Part shown: in pieces, positions 1-11,066 of the stretch
Numbering within the stretch: position 1 is the first letter of the stretch
Layout: each line of letters begins with the position of its first letter
NCBI GenBank assembly: GCA_029204225.1
Contig: CM055097.1
Location: 68,311,240 to 68,375,239, forward strand
Origin: Diphasiastrum complanatum
Taxonomy: Eukaryota; Streptophyta; Lycopodiopsida; Lycopodiales; Lycopodiaceae
Length of the DNA: 64,000 nucleotides
Direction: 5' to 3'
The notes under the pieces: model-generated
Told to the model about the DNA's origin: nothing
The model's database searches: none
What the model saw: only the letters and a program-made list of their open reading frames with translations
Program-made: the position numbers and the translations under genes

Positions 1-599
1 GATGGATGAGGAAAGCCCATCTGGGATTGAAATGCCGTGAATTCCTCATCGGATGGTCTGCCTCGCCCATTCTCAGCTATATTTGATAAAGTCTTATTCA
101 GGCATTCTTCACCGGTCATAAGACCCTCCTCATCATCAAAATCAATACCAGCAACAAGGTCATCTGTCTCAAAATCTACAAAGTCGGAGAATTCAGAAAT
201 TGTGCCGGATAATAAACATAGAACCTCGTCCTCACGATAGTCAAAAAATTTACATAAATCAGCAGTAGTAAAATATACATCGTCATTAATATAATATACA
301 GGCAAATTGAAAAGACATTTCGAATCCTCCATAGATTTGGATTCATCATCAGATGTATTTTGGCCAATGAAAGAATCCCGGAGAACATCAGTATTTACAT
401 CAATGAAGTCACTTTCTTTATCAGGAGTGTCGATAAGAAAGTGACTGATATCCTTAATGGCTGACTGAACAGAGGAGGGTGCAAAAGGAGGGTCAGCAAC
501 AGGAACTTTATCATCATCTGGGATCTGAACTAACAGAAAAAGTACGAAACCACTCTGATATTCAACCAATCGACATTTCTTGTTGCAATATGGACACAT
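1..599 (-). CDS. Acidic protein with N-terminal Cys motif, 5' part
   Basis: Reading from the ATG at 599-597, the minus strand stays open for 199 codons to the window edge, so this is the 5' part of a longer coding region. The protein starts MCPYCNKKC, a CxxC followed by a further Cys, then a short hydrophobic stretch (FVLFLLV), and then becomes very rich in Asp, Glu and Ser, with clusters such as DDD, SDDES and DFDDEEG. The N-terminus resembles the first half of a TFIIB/BRF-type zinc ribbon, but no second CxxC follows where one is expected, so that link is weak inference. An AT-repeat lies just upstream (about 617-634). No family is recognised. Length and freedom from stops are the main evidence for coding. 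Confidence 0.5.
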   Translation of the reverse strand, partial: MCPYCNKKCRLVEYQSGFVLFLLVQIPDDDKVPVADPPFAPSSVQSAIKDISHFLIDTPDKESDFIDVNTDVLRDSFIGQNTSDDESKSMEDSKCLFNLPVYYINDDVYFTTADLCKFFDYREDEVLCLLSGTISEFSDFVDFETDDLVAGIDFDDEEGLMTGEECLNKTLSNIAENGRGRPSDEEFTAFQSQMGFPHP

Positions 600-3465
600 A
601 GAACTACTTTTGAAAAGATATATATATATATAAGTTATATTATGAGGCAATTGGATTGGTATTTATAGCTAAATATATATGAGCTATCTATATCAAACAA
701 CTTTAAAGTATATGGGAGCTTATTATAAGTTATATGAGATAACTTCGAAATAAAACATATTATGAGTTGTTATTAAAATAGTTATTTAACATTATAGAGC
801 TCCATTGTATATAACCCGATTTTATAATCCGATTTAAGTTTACTACTCGTCCTACAAGTTCGAGTTATAAGTCAAGTTATGAGTACTAGGGCCATTATCT
901 CCAGCAAGGAAAGATCTAAAGTGGATGACTTAGGAAGAAGAATACCTTCTGATGCTTGAGGCAAGGTGGAAGAGTCTAGATTGTTAAGTGTGACATTTGA
1001 CTCTATATGAGATTTTAGTCCTAATATGTCATCAAGTTCCTAGAAGGATCCACTAAGGGCCTTCAAACTAATATATGACAGCAACTTGTAAGAGATCCAC
1101 ATTCAGTTGGTTTGCATGCTTGAGTCTTGTCTGGGAGGCTCATTCGTAAAACAAAAAGGAATTGTTTTTACTTTTCCTTTAAATTTGTTTAGGGGCACTA
1201 TCAAATAAAATAGCTATTCATTGTTTCTGTATCTACAGAACACCTAGAAAGTGATAAGAGATGGAGTCATTAAAGATCATTTGTTGCCCTAAAAAGACGT
1301 GACATGTCTCTCCATTACAATAATTACATGGGTTAGTTGAAGGAGAGGTCATTACACTGGGATTAACTCTAAGGCATGAATCTACTAGTTATTGAAATCC
1401 AATGTACATTAATGGATGAGTTGTCAGTAATAATTGCCAGGGTTGTCTTCGGGCTAGGCAGGTGCTACTTCATCACCTAATCCCAAACTTGAATCCTAAA
1501 CCTTAACTTTGTATGCCAAAAGAGCGAAGATGAGGAGCCAAGAGGAGAGCAGAAGAGCGAAGAGGAGTTAAGGGGCGAGGAGCCAAGGAGAGGAGCGATT
1601 TCATGAGAGAGCGACCCTAGCGAGCAAACAAGGATGATGGATCTACAAATGTACCAATTTTTTTGGTAGCGAGCAAATCATGTTAAGCAAAACACTTTCA
1701 ACAGTTCTGTCATGGCACACATGTTCACTGATTCCCTACTTTAGAGAATTAGTTAGCTGTTTCTTTCTCTTACTTCTTGTTTATGGAACCTTGTTACCAG
1801 GCTTGTTTGGGCATTTATAGGATGTTTTCTTGTTTATTACAATGCCTAGAATCAATCAGAATGGACTGGTAATCGTTGTAGTTTATGTCCTACCTGTCAG
1901 AGGACGACTCAGGAGGGTCTCTCTTGAACTGAAATCACATGCTTCAAACCAAACATGCAGATCATGCATACAACCAAGAAATCAGTGTGTAAAGTGGTTG
2001 AAATGCCATGAAATCCCACTCTACTACTACAAAAATGAGTTTCAATCAGATCCTAAACATTAAAACTATTCTAAACATACATTAATCCACAAAACTGAAA
2101 CAAGAAACTAATCTAATAGCATTGTAATAGTCCAAGGATCAAGAAACACTCATTTCTTGATTCTTGGACAGCCCAAGAACATCAAGAACTGGACTGTAAG
2201 AAGATATGCAAGATTTACATAAAAAATCTAGCTTATTTAGTTTACCTGAATGCTAATTCCTACATTAATCCACAAGAAAATAGGAAACTAATCCACTCTA
2301 TGATCCACAACCACACACAAAGGATGGAAGGGCAAGATCATGAATGCATCACTCAAGAAACAAGCATGATCAAGGAGCTTAAAGGATGCACCAAAACTCA
2401 TGGAGGCTCTTTTCATTTGGACATGGAGTAGATACATTACACAAAACGCTTCTTTTCTACAAAGAGAGAGTCTCTTAAATAAACAAGAGAGCTCCTTAGG
2501 TGGCATCCTAGTGGCATTTCCACATTTCACAAATTACAAGTGGAATAATGCTCTCCACTAGAGCTCACCATCAAAAGGTGGCTCACTCTACTTTCTTTAA
2601 GAGAGGTCTACTTGCATTTATTACATTAGCCTAGAAATACTAGTTCCTACATGGTCATTCCATCTTTCGGGATTCACCATGAGGCTTACACAGTTTCTAC
2701 TTGACAGTATTAGCTAGTATTCCTCGACTCTCATACTCGTCTTGTCTTCTCAGGGACATCCTCGGTCTAAGATGAGAGGTGCTCTTAGATAGCTCTGGTC
2801 AAGTATCTTAAAGATTCGTCAGAATCAGCCAACATCATCCCACCTTTAATGTGTTGTAGGACCCACTGCAACTCATATTGAATGATGTCACTCCGCTTTC
2901 GCATTGGCATCTTTGATGTCTTGTCTTTTTCATCTTTGGTTTTGTGACCTTGGCTATCGATTTTGCTGATGTTGTTGTTTGCAATGTAACTGCTTGTAGT
3001 GGATCCAAGCAGATCCACTCTCCTCCCTCCAAAAAAAATATGTTGGTGGGGATGTTGATCTCTGTAACTTGCATGCTCAAGATTGGATCAACATTTGGAC
3101 ACACAATTGAAACACGTCGAACATGCGACTGGACTAAAGATTGAACAAATTTTAACTAAATTTGTTTCGATCTTGCTATAGTTGACTCGAAGATGAATAT
3201 CTCTATGAAAGACAAGACTAACTAGCTCTTCTGCGCTTACATCTTCTATTGGAACTACTCAGGCTTGCCACAAAAATTTTCCAGTGACCATTTCATTGAT
3301 TATCTTGCCACAAAAACGGCTCGGCCTAACAGCCTTGCCATTTTATATGGCAAGATTCCTTAATGTAAAGGTTATTTGAAAATCCATTCTCCCATACTTC
3401 AAAACCTATCTAAAGACCATCATGTCATATGGAGACAATCAAGTCCTTTTTCTGAAGTAATAACT
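600..3465. other. Intergenic, no gene seen
   Basis: AT-rich sequence with only short shadow ORFs. It contains a purine-rich low-complexity patch around 1520-1625, with variants of GAGGAGC and AGAGCGA repeated. Nothing else is recognised. Confidence 0.5.
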
Positions 3466-3678
3466 ATAACTAACTACTCTTGCTAACTATAACTAACTAT
3501 CTAACTATTAACCCACCCTAAGTACTCGCCTTAACTATCTAACTATCTAACTATTAACCCTAACTAAGTACTCACCCTAAATAGCTACTAACAACTACAA
3601 TAGTCTAACTACTCACCCTAACTAGCTACTATATAGCTCCTAAATTACTACACCCTAACTAACTAATAACTAGTAACT
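3466..3678. repeat. TAACTA-rich low-complexity repeat
   Basis: About 200 bases built from imperfect repeats of CTAACTAT, CTAACTA and ACCCTAA. It abuts the 3' end of the copia relic, so it may have been the deletion or insertion junction that truncated that element. Confidence 0.7.
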
Positions 3679-3680
3679 CC

Positions 3681-4598
3681 TTACCACCAATCAACTAAAC
3701 CATCATCCATCAATTGTCCTACATTTAACAAATTCTTAGTGAGTGTAGGAACATAGAGTACATTTTCAAGATCTACTCTTTTAGAGGATCCAAGACTTAA
3801 GGGAATAGTTCCCACTCCATCTATTCTACATTCTTGATCACTTGCAATTAGAATAGACTTTTTACAACCTACAAAACGTACAAGAGTTAAGAAAAAATCC
3901 TTTTGGAATGTCATGTGGGGACTAGCCCCACTATCAATCCACCATGTGTCATTGGAGTAGCTCTTGGAATGCCATCAAGGATGAATCCACTTCATCCTCA
4001 TCTTCCTCAAGTGAGGTTGCCTTGTTTGCTCTCTCCTTGTGCATTCTTTTTCTTGTAACCCTCGGCTGCAAAGCGTCCCTTCTTTCCACAAAAGAAGCAC
4101 TTGAGTTTGGCTTTGTTCTTCTTTCCGCCTTTAGAGCTTGATGGTTGATCATCACTCTTGGTCTCCTTTTGTTGGATCTTCTTCTTTGACTTTGCCTTTC
4201 CTTTGCTTGCGAAGTTGGCCTTCTCATCACCACCATGCAACTTCAAGGAACCAATCCTTTGCTTGACATGAAGGATTCTACTCTCCTCGGCCACAAGCAC
4301 AGTATGGAGCTTGTCAATAGAAGGTAGTGCACCTTGAATAGCAAAGCTTTGTACAAGATTGGAGAACTCATCTCCAAGACCATTCAAAATGATTTGAACA
4401 AGTCCATCATCATGAATACCCTCACTTATCATACCTCACTAGATCTTGCCCTCCTTGAGGTTCTTCTTCCTATCCTATGACAAGATCATACATATCTTGG
4501 AGCACTAGTAGTGACTCCATTCTTACTTTCCAAGTTGAATAATTATTAGAATTTAACCTTTCACTAGCCTCAAGAAGATAGGCTCCAATTGAACCCAT
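3681..4598 (-). pseudogene. Ty1/copia gag-protease relic
   Basis: On the minus strand an ATG at 4598 opens a copia-type gag start (YLLEASERLN, then YSTWKVRMES), which hits a stop after about 45 codons. Sequence from 4432 to 4007 carries later gag (LVQIILNGL) and a damaged zinc knuckle: CFFCGKKGRF keeps the two first cysteines, but the His and last Cys are replaced. At about 3950-3905 a protease motif WIDSGASPHM is readable, followed by the pre-integrase segment LYVPTLTKNLLNVGQL. Compared with the intact element at 30.6-36.8 kb, roughly 80 residues of middle gag and all of integrase, RT and RNase H are missing. This is a dead fragment of a related copia family. Confidence 0.85.
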
Positions 4599-5905
4599 TC
4601 TGACTAGTAACAAGTACAACAAATGTACTATTCAAAGACTCCCCCTTATCTCTTTCTCAAAATTTAGCTACAATGCTACTCTCTTGTGTGAAAAATTGCC
4701 TACATTGGCAAATCTAGTCATGTAGAATATTGTACATTTTGTCAATATTGTTTGTTGGTTACTTCAATGGCCAAAGTGCCACTTGTACATACACACCTAA
4801 AGTAGGTTACCACGAGTCAAAAGGAGTGGTTGTGTCTATTTGGTAGTGATTCCTACTTTGTAGGATCTAGACCATGATTTATGATGAGATTTGTACCTAC
4901 CATGCACCTACCAAGCATGACTCTTGGACCTAGGCTAGGGTTTTCACATTAGGGCAAGAAAGTGGAGTCTACTTCCTTATTACATGCTGGATTTTCACCT
5001 AACTTTGCAAAGGAAGTGTGTTTTACTATGTATTCCCATTCTCCATAGTGAGACGATAGAAACTTTTTGGAGCCTCAAGGAGAAACTCGAGTTTCCTCTC
5101 ATTGTATGGTGATTACTCTATTTTTCCAATGAAACCCAGCTTTGGCACTTTGTAAACATTGTCTACAGGCCGTACTACAGCCTTATTTCCACACGTGTGG
5201 AGTTGGATTATACTAATTGATCAATGCTTTGATTGTCTCTACTTGTTTCCTATCAAGCTGCTAAACTAGATCTTGTTTTTTGATGACTAGTTTCTAATAG
5301 ATTGTTTAACAAGCATACAATCACCTTGTGGATTATTCAAAGATCCATTTATGGTCCTTAGTACTGTACTTTTCACATCTTGAATCTCACAAGACTCAAG
5401 AAGCAAGATCTATAATGATCTTAAACTTAAAAAGACTTGGTAAAATGAATTCTACACAATCTATTCAATTTGGAAGCTTAGATTTGACTCTTAGAAGTGC
5501 CAATGCCTTCCTATGGTGTTTAGAATGGTTTTAGTTTCACTTTTGAACTAAAAAACATAAGTCTCAAACTCACTCTCAATGATTTGGAGGTTTAATAAGC
5601 TTCTAATACCTTTCAATCATCAAATCTATAATGGAAACAATGGATTTTCATAAGCACATCACTAGTTTCACTCTTCACAACTTGTTTTGAAGCTCAAATA
5701 TTGAAAAAACACAAAGTTTTGGTGAAAGTACAACTCCAACAGCCTCTCACACGTGTGAGAAGTACATATGAACTTTACACACTAATCTGAACGTCAACAT
5801 CACAAGTAAACTATTAGTAAAGGTCGCCCTACTTCAAAATGAATCTAGCACCAATGCTTTCACCAAAATGAAGATATTTGGATCATCAACTAAGCTCTTT
5901 GACTT
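4599..5905 (-). mobile_element. Untranslated leader of copia relic
   Basis: This segment lies between the relic's primer-binding site and gag start, so by position it is the 5' leader. It is longer than in the intact element (about 1.3 kb against 0.8 kb), so other material may be inserted. It contains two ACACGTGT palindromes (5190-5201 and 5746-5759). No gene is seen. Confidence 0.45.
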
Positions 5906-5918
5906 GGCTCTGATACCA
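5906..5918 (-). other. Copia primer-binding site (tRNA-iMet type)
   Basis: The minus strand reads TGGTATCAGAGCC, the usual plant copia primer-binding site complementary to initiator methionine tRNA. It directly follows a CA dinucleotide that would end a 5' LTR, as at 36066-36078 in the intact element. Confidence 0.8.
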
Positions 5919-6600
5919 TGTCAAATTTCAGAGTTTAAGGACTGAATTTTATCTACAAATGATCACAAAGAGTGACTGGTAGCTTGGGATCTTGATCTAA
6001 ATCAAGACTAGCTTCCAAATCTAGCTTCTACTTGACAATCTTTGTGATTCCAAGCAAGAACAATCAGATAATGATGACCCACGGCTTCACACATGTGAAG
6101 TAAATCTACTGTATGGTGGCCTGATAACAGAGAAATAGTTTACTAATGATTTACTAAGCATTCATCCACAAAGAAAGTGCTTAAGAGAGTGAAAACACCA
6201 AGATTGCTTTACAAACCAATGTTTCTCATCATTAGGTTCACAATGGATCCATCATGGATCAAGTACATAATCATCATAATCTCTTTCTAAGCTGCATCCC
6301 GCATGTGTGGGACAGCTCATTGTACTTATCCGTATCCACTTTGAATAAGATCTATCAAGTTTGCCACATCATCCATTGGTGGTTTGTGTTGACCTTCTAG
6401 ATTCCTACAATCTAGGACCTAACTCCTATAACTTAGGAGATCTCATATTTGACTCAAATGAAAGCTAATCAAAATGGATTTGAATATTACAAGTGTCATT
6501 TCACATGTGTGGACAGGTCCTCACACTTGTGGATCCACATAGATGTCAAATTACATCAAAAACCATGTGAAAATTGCTGAATTCTAATAAGAAGAAATTG
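5919..6600 (-). mobile_element. Probable decayed 5' LTR of copia relic
   Basis: The sequence immediately 5' of the primer-binding site should be LTR. It ends ...TTTGACA on the minus strand and contains a TTCACACATGTGAA palindrome (6087-6100), like the one in the intact LTRs. I cannot place the outer end; 6600 is a guess from the 682-bp LTR of the intact element. Confidence 0.4.
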
Positions 6601-6653
6601 GCATGTCTTCCAGAAGAGTGTTGTACAAGTAACAGTTCTCATCATGATTATGC

Positions 6654-8254
6654 TTGTGGCAATTTTCCTTTGTATTGTCAATGCAAAAAGCTGGACAAAT
6701 ATCTAGCATACCCACTCAGTGCGCAGACATAGTGGATTGCATGTTTCTTGATAGGTGGATTGACATTGGCCTGTCTGATTGGGAAAAGAGACATCTATCA
6801 TGGTATCTAGAGTACCCCGTAGGTACATATCCGCCCTTTGAGAAACAATTGTATGAGAGAGAACAACTACGGAAAGCAAAGAGGGCACGCCGAGGAGGTG
6901 AGCGTAGCACTGTACAGCCTAAAAAAGGATCTACCTCAAAAAAGCGATGCATGGCGGGAGAACCAATCAAAGAGAGACGGTCCAAGAAAAGGCTAGATGA
7001 AGTATTTGGAGAAGGGGCTGAAGCTCAGACTTCTGCATGCAATGTGTTTGTGGATGAGGCCATTGTTGCTCCTGAGGACTATGATGGGCCATTATGTGTA
7101 GATGTTGATGCAACAGTACCTCCAGTTGAGGGCAAGTTTGCACATTCCAATGTTTTTTTGTTCATACAGAATTTGGCATATTCAAATTATATATTCATTG
7201 TTTTGCAAACATATTGAATTTATGGTTTCAATTTTCAGTTCTGGGTTTTTTTGGTTTTTTGATTACTATGTAGTACTCTGTCGGTATTTGCTGTATTCCA
7301 GATGATATTGTCAAGATCGCTAGGAGGAAGAAATCAGCCTCTGCATGCTCCTTGAACATCTTTTGCAGCTCGTGTGAGCATGTTTATCTTTTCTGGGCAA
7401 CTTTTTTGAATTCATGCTTGGTGCAGGGGATTAAAGACGACACTATAGTTCCCCAGTGGAATATTTAGGTCAATGAGCACCGTGCAACGACATTCTCTTT
7501 GGCAAAGAGGCATTTGTTCTCCTATGGATGCTTGGTGTGCCTATGCACTCCAGAGCAGGCTTTTGATTTGCAAGCCATAGCTTTATCCTATGGTTTCAAG
7601 CTCTTGACGATTTGGACTATCCTCACTCAAGTGGGCTATGTAGTGAATTATGGCGCCTATGAACTGGTAAAAATCAAACTCTATTGGTCTTGTTTTATTG
7701 TAGTATGGTCTTTTTTTAATTGTTGTATGTTCCTTTTTTTTTATTATGGTATGGTTTTTTTTTTTGGCCCAACATGTGTGCATAGGTCAAAGCACTTCCC
7801 ATGCTTGTGTTTCACCGAGCCGAAGGGGATGCCCCCAAGTTGAATAGAAAATTAGGACACAAGGTAGACAAAGCAGCCTTTCCACTATATTCCAATTGGC
7901 TATTTGACAACAACGGTGAAGAGCTCACAGGAAAAGATGGAGAAGTTGTTTGAGGGGGTGTTGAGAGGTCACCAGCATTCAAGTAGTTTATTAAAGTGTA
8001 TTTAGTCATTTTTTTCTAATTTTGTGAATGTGCTGTTTTGTTGATGAGTGTCTCAAATGAAGACTAGATGTCCTTGTTGCAAGTATCTTGCAAAAATCTT
8101 CACAAAGAAAGGAGAAGGCATCGTAGATTTGTTTGCTGGTGTTGGGGGCCTTGCAAGAGTGGCAAGGAAAAGTGGACGACCACGTTGTTGTGTGGAGGGT
8201 GATGCTTTAGTGTACTCCAGATATTTGAAAGACTTGCACAACTTTGATAATTAG
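6654..8254 (+). pseudogene. DNA N-methyltransferase-like gene, decayed
   Basis: Exon-like blocks join at plausible splice sites. 6654-7131 is a Lys/Arg-rich region; a possible GC-AG intron (G|GCAAGT at 7132) leads to 7302-7373. The block 7427-7666 reads like a methyltransferase core (SYGCLVCLCTPEQAFDLQ, then YELVK), and 7786-7990 continues with LPMLVFHRAEGDAPK. 8048-8254 carries IVDLFAGVGGLARVA and CVEGD, which match a SAM-binding motif I. Having motif I at the C-terminus is the order seen in permuted N4/N6-type enzymes; a C5-enzyme origin cannot be excluded, since its motif I is similar. In-frame stops occur (after QWNI, after GEVV, and after SPAFK). It belongs to the same broad superfamily as the gene at 46.4-49.6 kb but is not an obvious copy. 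Superfamily assignment is by eye. Confidence 0.5.
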
Positions 8255-9889
8255 CAAGAAATACAGTCATATACTACCATAGTTACTTATAGCAACTCTT
8301 TTATCATTCTGCAAAGATTTACCCAAATAATGGATATTAGTCTTGCTTTTAATTTTTTTTTTTGTATGCTTGATCATATTGATTTGCAGTGTAATTGAAG
8401 TAATTGCAGTGTAACAAATCTCTTCAATGACAAAACAAATTTGAAATGTTACTGGGAATTTTGGGCAGCATTGGTGGTTACGAATCTTTTAATGTTGGAA
8501 GTGGGCTGATGCTTACATAGTCTTAATTGATGTTGTTGGTGGATATTCTATTGCTGGAAGATAGAAACTCTTTTGTAGATGATGAGTTATTGCGGAATGG
8601 ATTTTCTTCCAGTCTCTCCATCAGTTAAAGTTGTTGCAGACTTCGAGTGGCTCGACCATTGTCTGCTCAACATGGTGGAAATTCCACTTGAATATATTGG
8701 GCAGGTGCTCTGAAGTGAATGCAGACACTTTTTGAAATTCCCATAAAACAGAGGTAACATTCTATACAGAGGGGCTAGCCAAACTAATCAACTGGTCCAT
8801 TTGAAGACAAGTTCCACCCATTGTGATGCTCTCTCTACATTGATAGCTATCAGCAAAGGCTTGTCATACAGTTGAGTGCAGGGGATAGATAGCACATACA
8901 TCACAGGTTAGGGAGTGTCGTTGTCAACAAGGAGCAAATAATAGATCTCTACTACAAGCCAATGATAGGCAAAATTGAGGTGAAATGATTGTAAAAAAAT
9001 GAGCAGCATTCTTCTGAAATAATGGTACTGTGATGAAGAAATACACCACCTCCTAAAAAGTGAAAGGCCATGCTTGATACAAAAAGTGGATAAGAAGGAT
9101 ATAAAACAGCCATAATTTTGTAGAAGCACACTAGCCTTGATTAAATCTGCAAAAAAACCCTATAAGGTACACCACCTAACTATTATGGAAGCACAACCCC
9201 AAGCTTAAGACCTTCCTCCTGCAAGTACAAGGTCACCATCATGGATAAAGGAGAGCATAGAGCTTGGGTACACATTTTTCTCAAAAGAATTAGAAAAACA
9301 CATTCATCATTTAGTCGTAGTTTTAATGAAAAGCATGGATCGTATTTAAACAGTAATGATCATAGGGTGGTTATTGGAAATTATGCACGTGTACATGTTT
9401 TCTTTTACCGTTGTCTAGAATTCCTAGTTAATCTGAAATTCATTTTAAGAACTTTCTATTGAGGTATCTACATTTTCCTCTGGCGCTCTTGGTCCATTGT
9501 AGCAACAATGAAAGTGCATCTTGCGTGTGTGAGTCCAATATTGGGCCTTAGGTTAAAAAGTGCCATGGAGCACAACTATTAAATAAAGTATTTTAAACTT
9601 AGCTTTTGTAAAGTTCCTAAGTTGGAAAACACAACTTGTCCTCAAAAAACACAAAGTAATCTTGACGGCCAAGATCATGATCCTGATAGAACTTCAGTAG
9701 CCAATCAGAGTGAAGGGGGCTCACCTCTTAAATCTATCGAGTAAAGATGTATATGGATCTAAATAAGCATTTTTTAAAAGCTTCTATTTAGATAATAATA
9801 TGTCAATTTTTCTGTTTTTCAGATTATTACATTTTTTTCCATTTCTTGTTGATTGACATCTCACCACATTTTCTTAGTTATGATTTTCT
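8255..9889. other. Intergenic, no gene seen
   Basis: AT-rich sequence with short shadow ORFs only. Nothing recognised. Confidence 0.5.
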
Positions 9890-11066
9890 GTTAAGATGAA
9901 TGTTGTTGATGTGAGATTGAAATATTTACATAACAAGATCTCGTGTATAGTCACTAGTAGACCTTGTCCCAATTTCCATGAAAATGGAAAATAACTCACT
10001 CAACATGCATGCCATAAGGGGCTTGACCATAGACATTGTTTTTATAGGTGAAAGGGTTACCACACGATATTGTTTAGGAACCATGATTCCAAAGAAATAT
10101 AGCAAGCAAAACATTCATACAAAATCTCATGAAAAAGTGAAAACACTAAACAAAGACACAATGAAGGCTTCTACAAATAAAACCAACAATGGTGAGTTTC
10201 ATCTTTGAGAGAGTGCTTCATAACCTTGTGGATGAATGCAACTCTCAATAATAAAACTATAAGATTCTAGTGTTTACATTACCACACAAGAAGTTTGTGT
10301 AGATGTTCAAATCAAATATTTCCTATATGCTTGAAACATGATTTCCAATTAAGTGTTAGTTCTTGAGTTTTTCATGAAAGCTTACTATAACCAAAGTGAT
10401 ACAAAGGTGTTTCTAGTAAACATTCAAAATACGACCAAATTTTTTCAAGATTTTTTTTCAGCTTCATATTGTAAGTTATCCACTTCAACAGCTTAAAAAT
10501 ACCTAGTGTGACAAAGCATTACCTAGTGATAAGGATAAATCTATGAGAAAATCAAGATTTTTCATTTTATTTTTATCATACATAATATATGACAATGAGT
10601 ACCAATTAGCTAAACATTAGTCAAGTTAAAAGTTCTATAGCATAGAGCATGTAGTGGACTCCTATTACATAAACTTTGCATTGAAGGACACTCCTATTAT
10701 CAGCAAAAATCAATGTTCCTTCAAAGTTCAAAGCACAATAGTGTTCTGGGACCAAAATATGTGGTTCCCACAACTCTAGGGTTAGAGCTTGAGGGAACCA
10801 TCATTTTGCAATCATTCTTTACCACTATCCACAACACATATAGTATCCAAAATATATCCCATGTGAAATGACACGTTGTAGTCACTGTATGTAAAAAGAC
10901 AATCGATTGGTTGCCTTGAAGGACATTTAAATATCATCCATGTCTAGTAAGTGTGGCAATTACTTTCAATATACATGTCATTAATAAAAGAGAGATGGTG
11001 CTATTTTATATATGGTATATGCATGCTATCAACATGCAAATTAGATATCAAATGTATGGCTGATTT

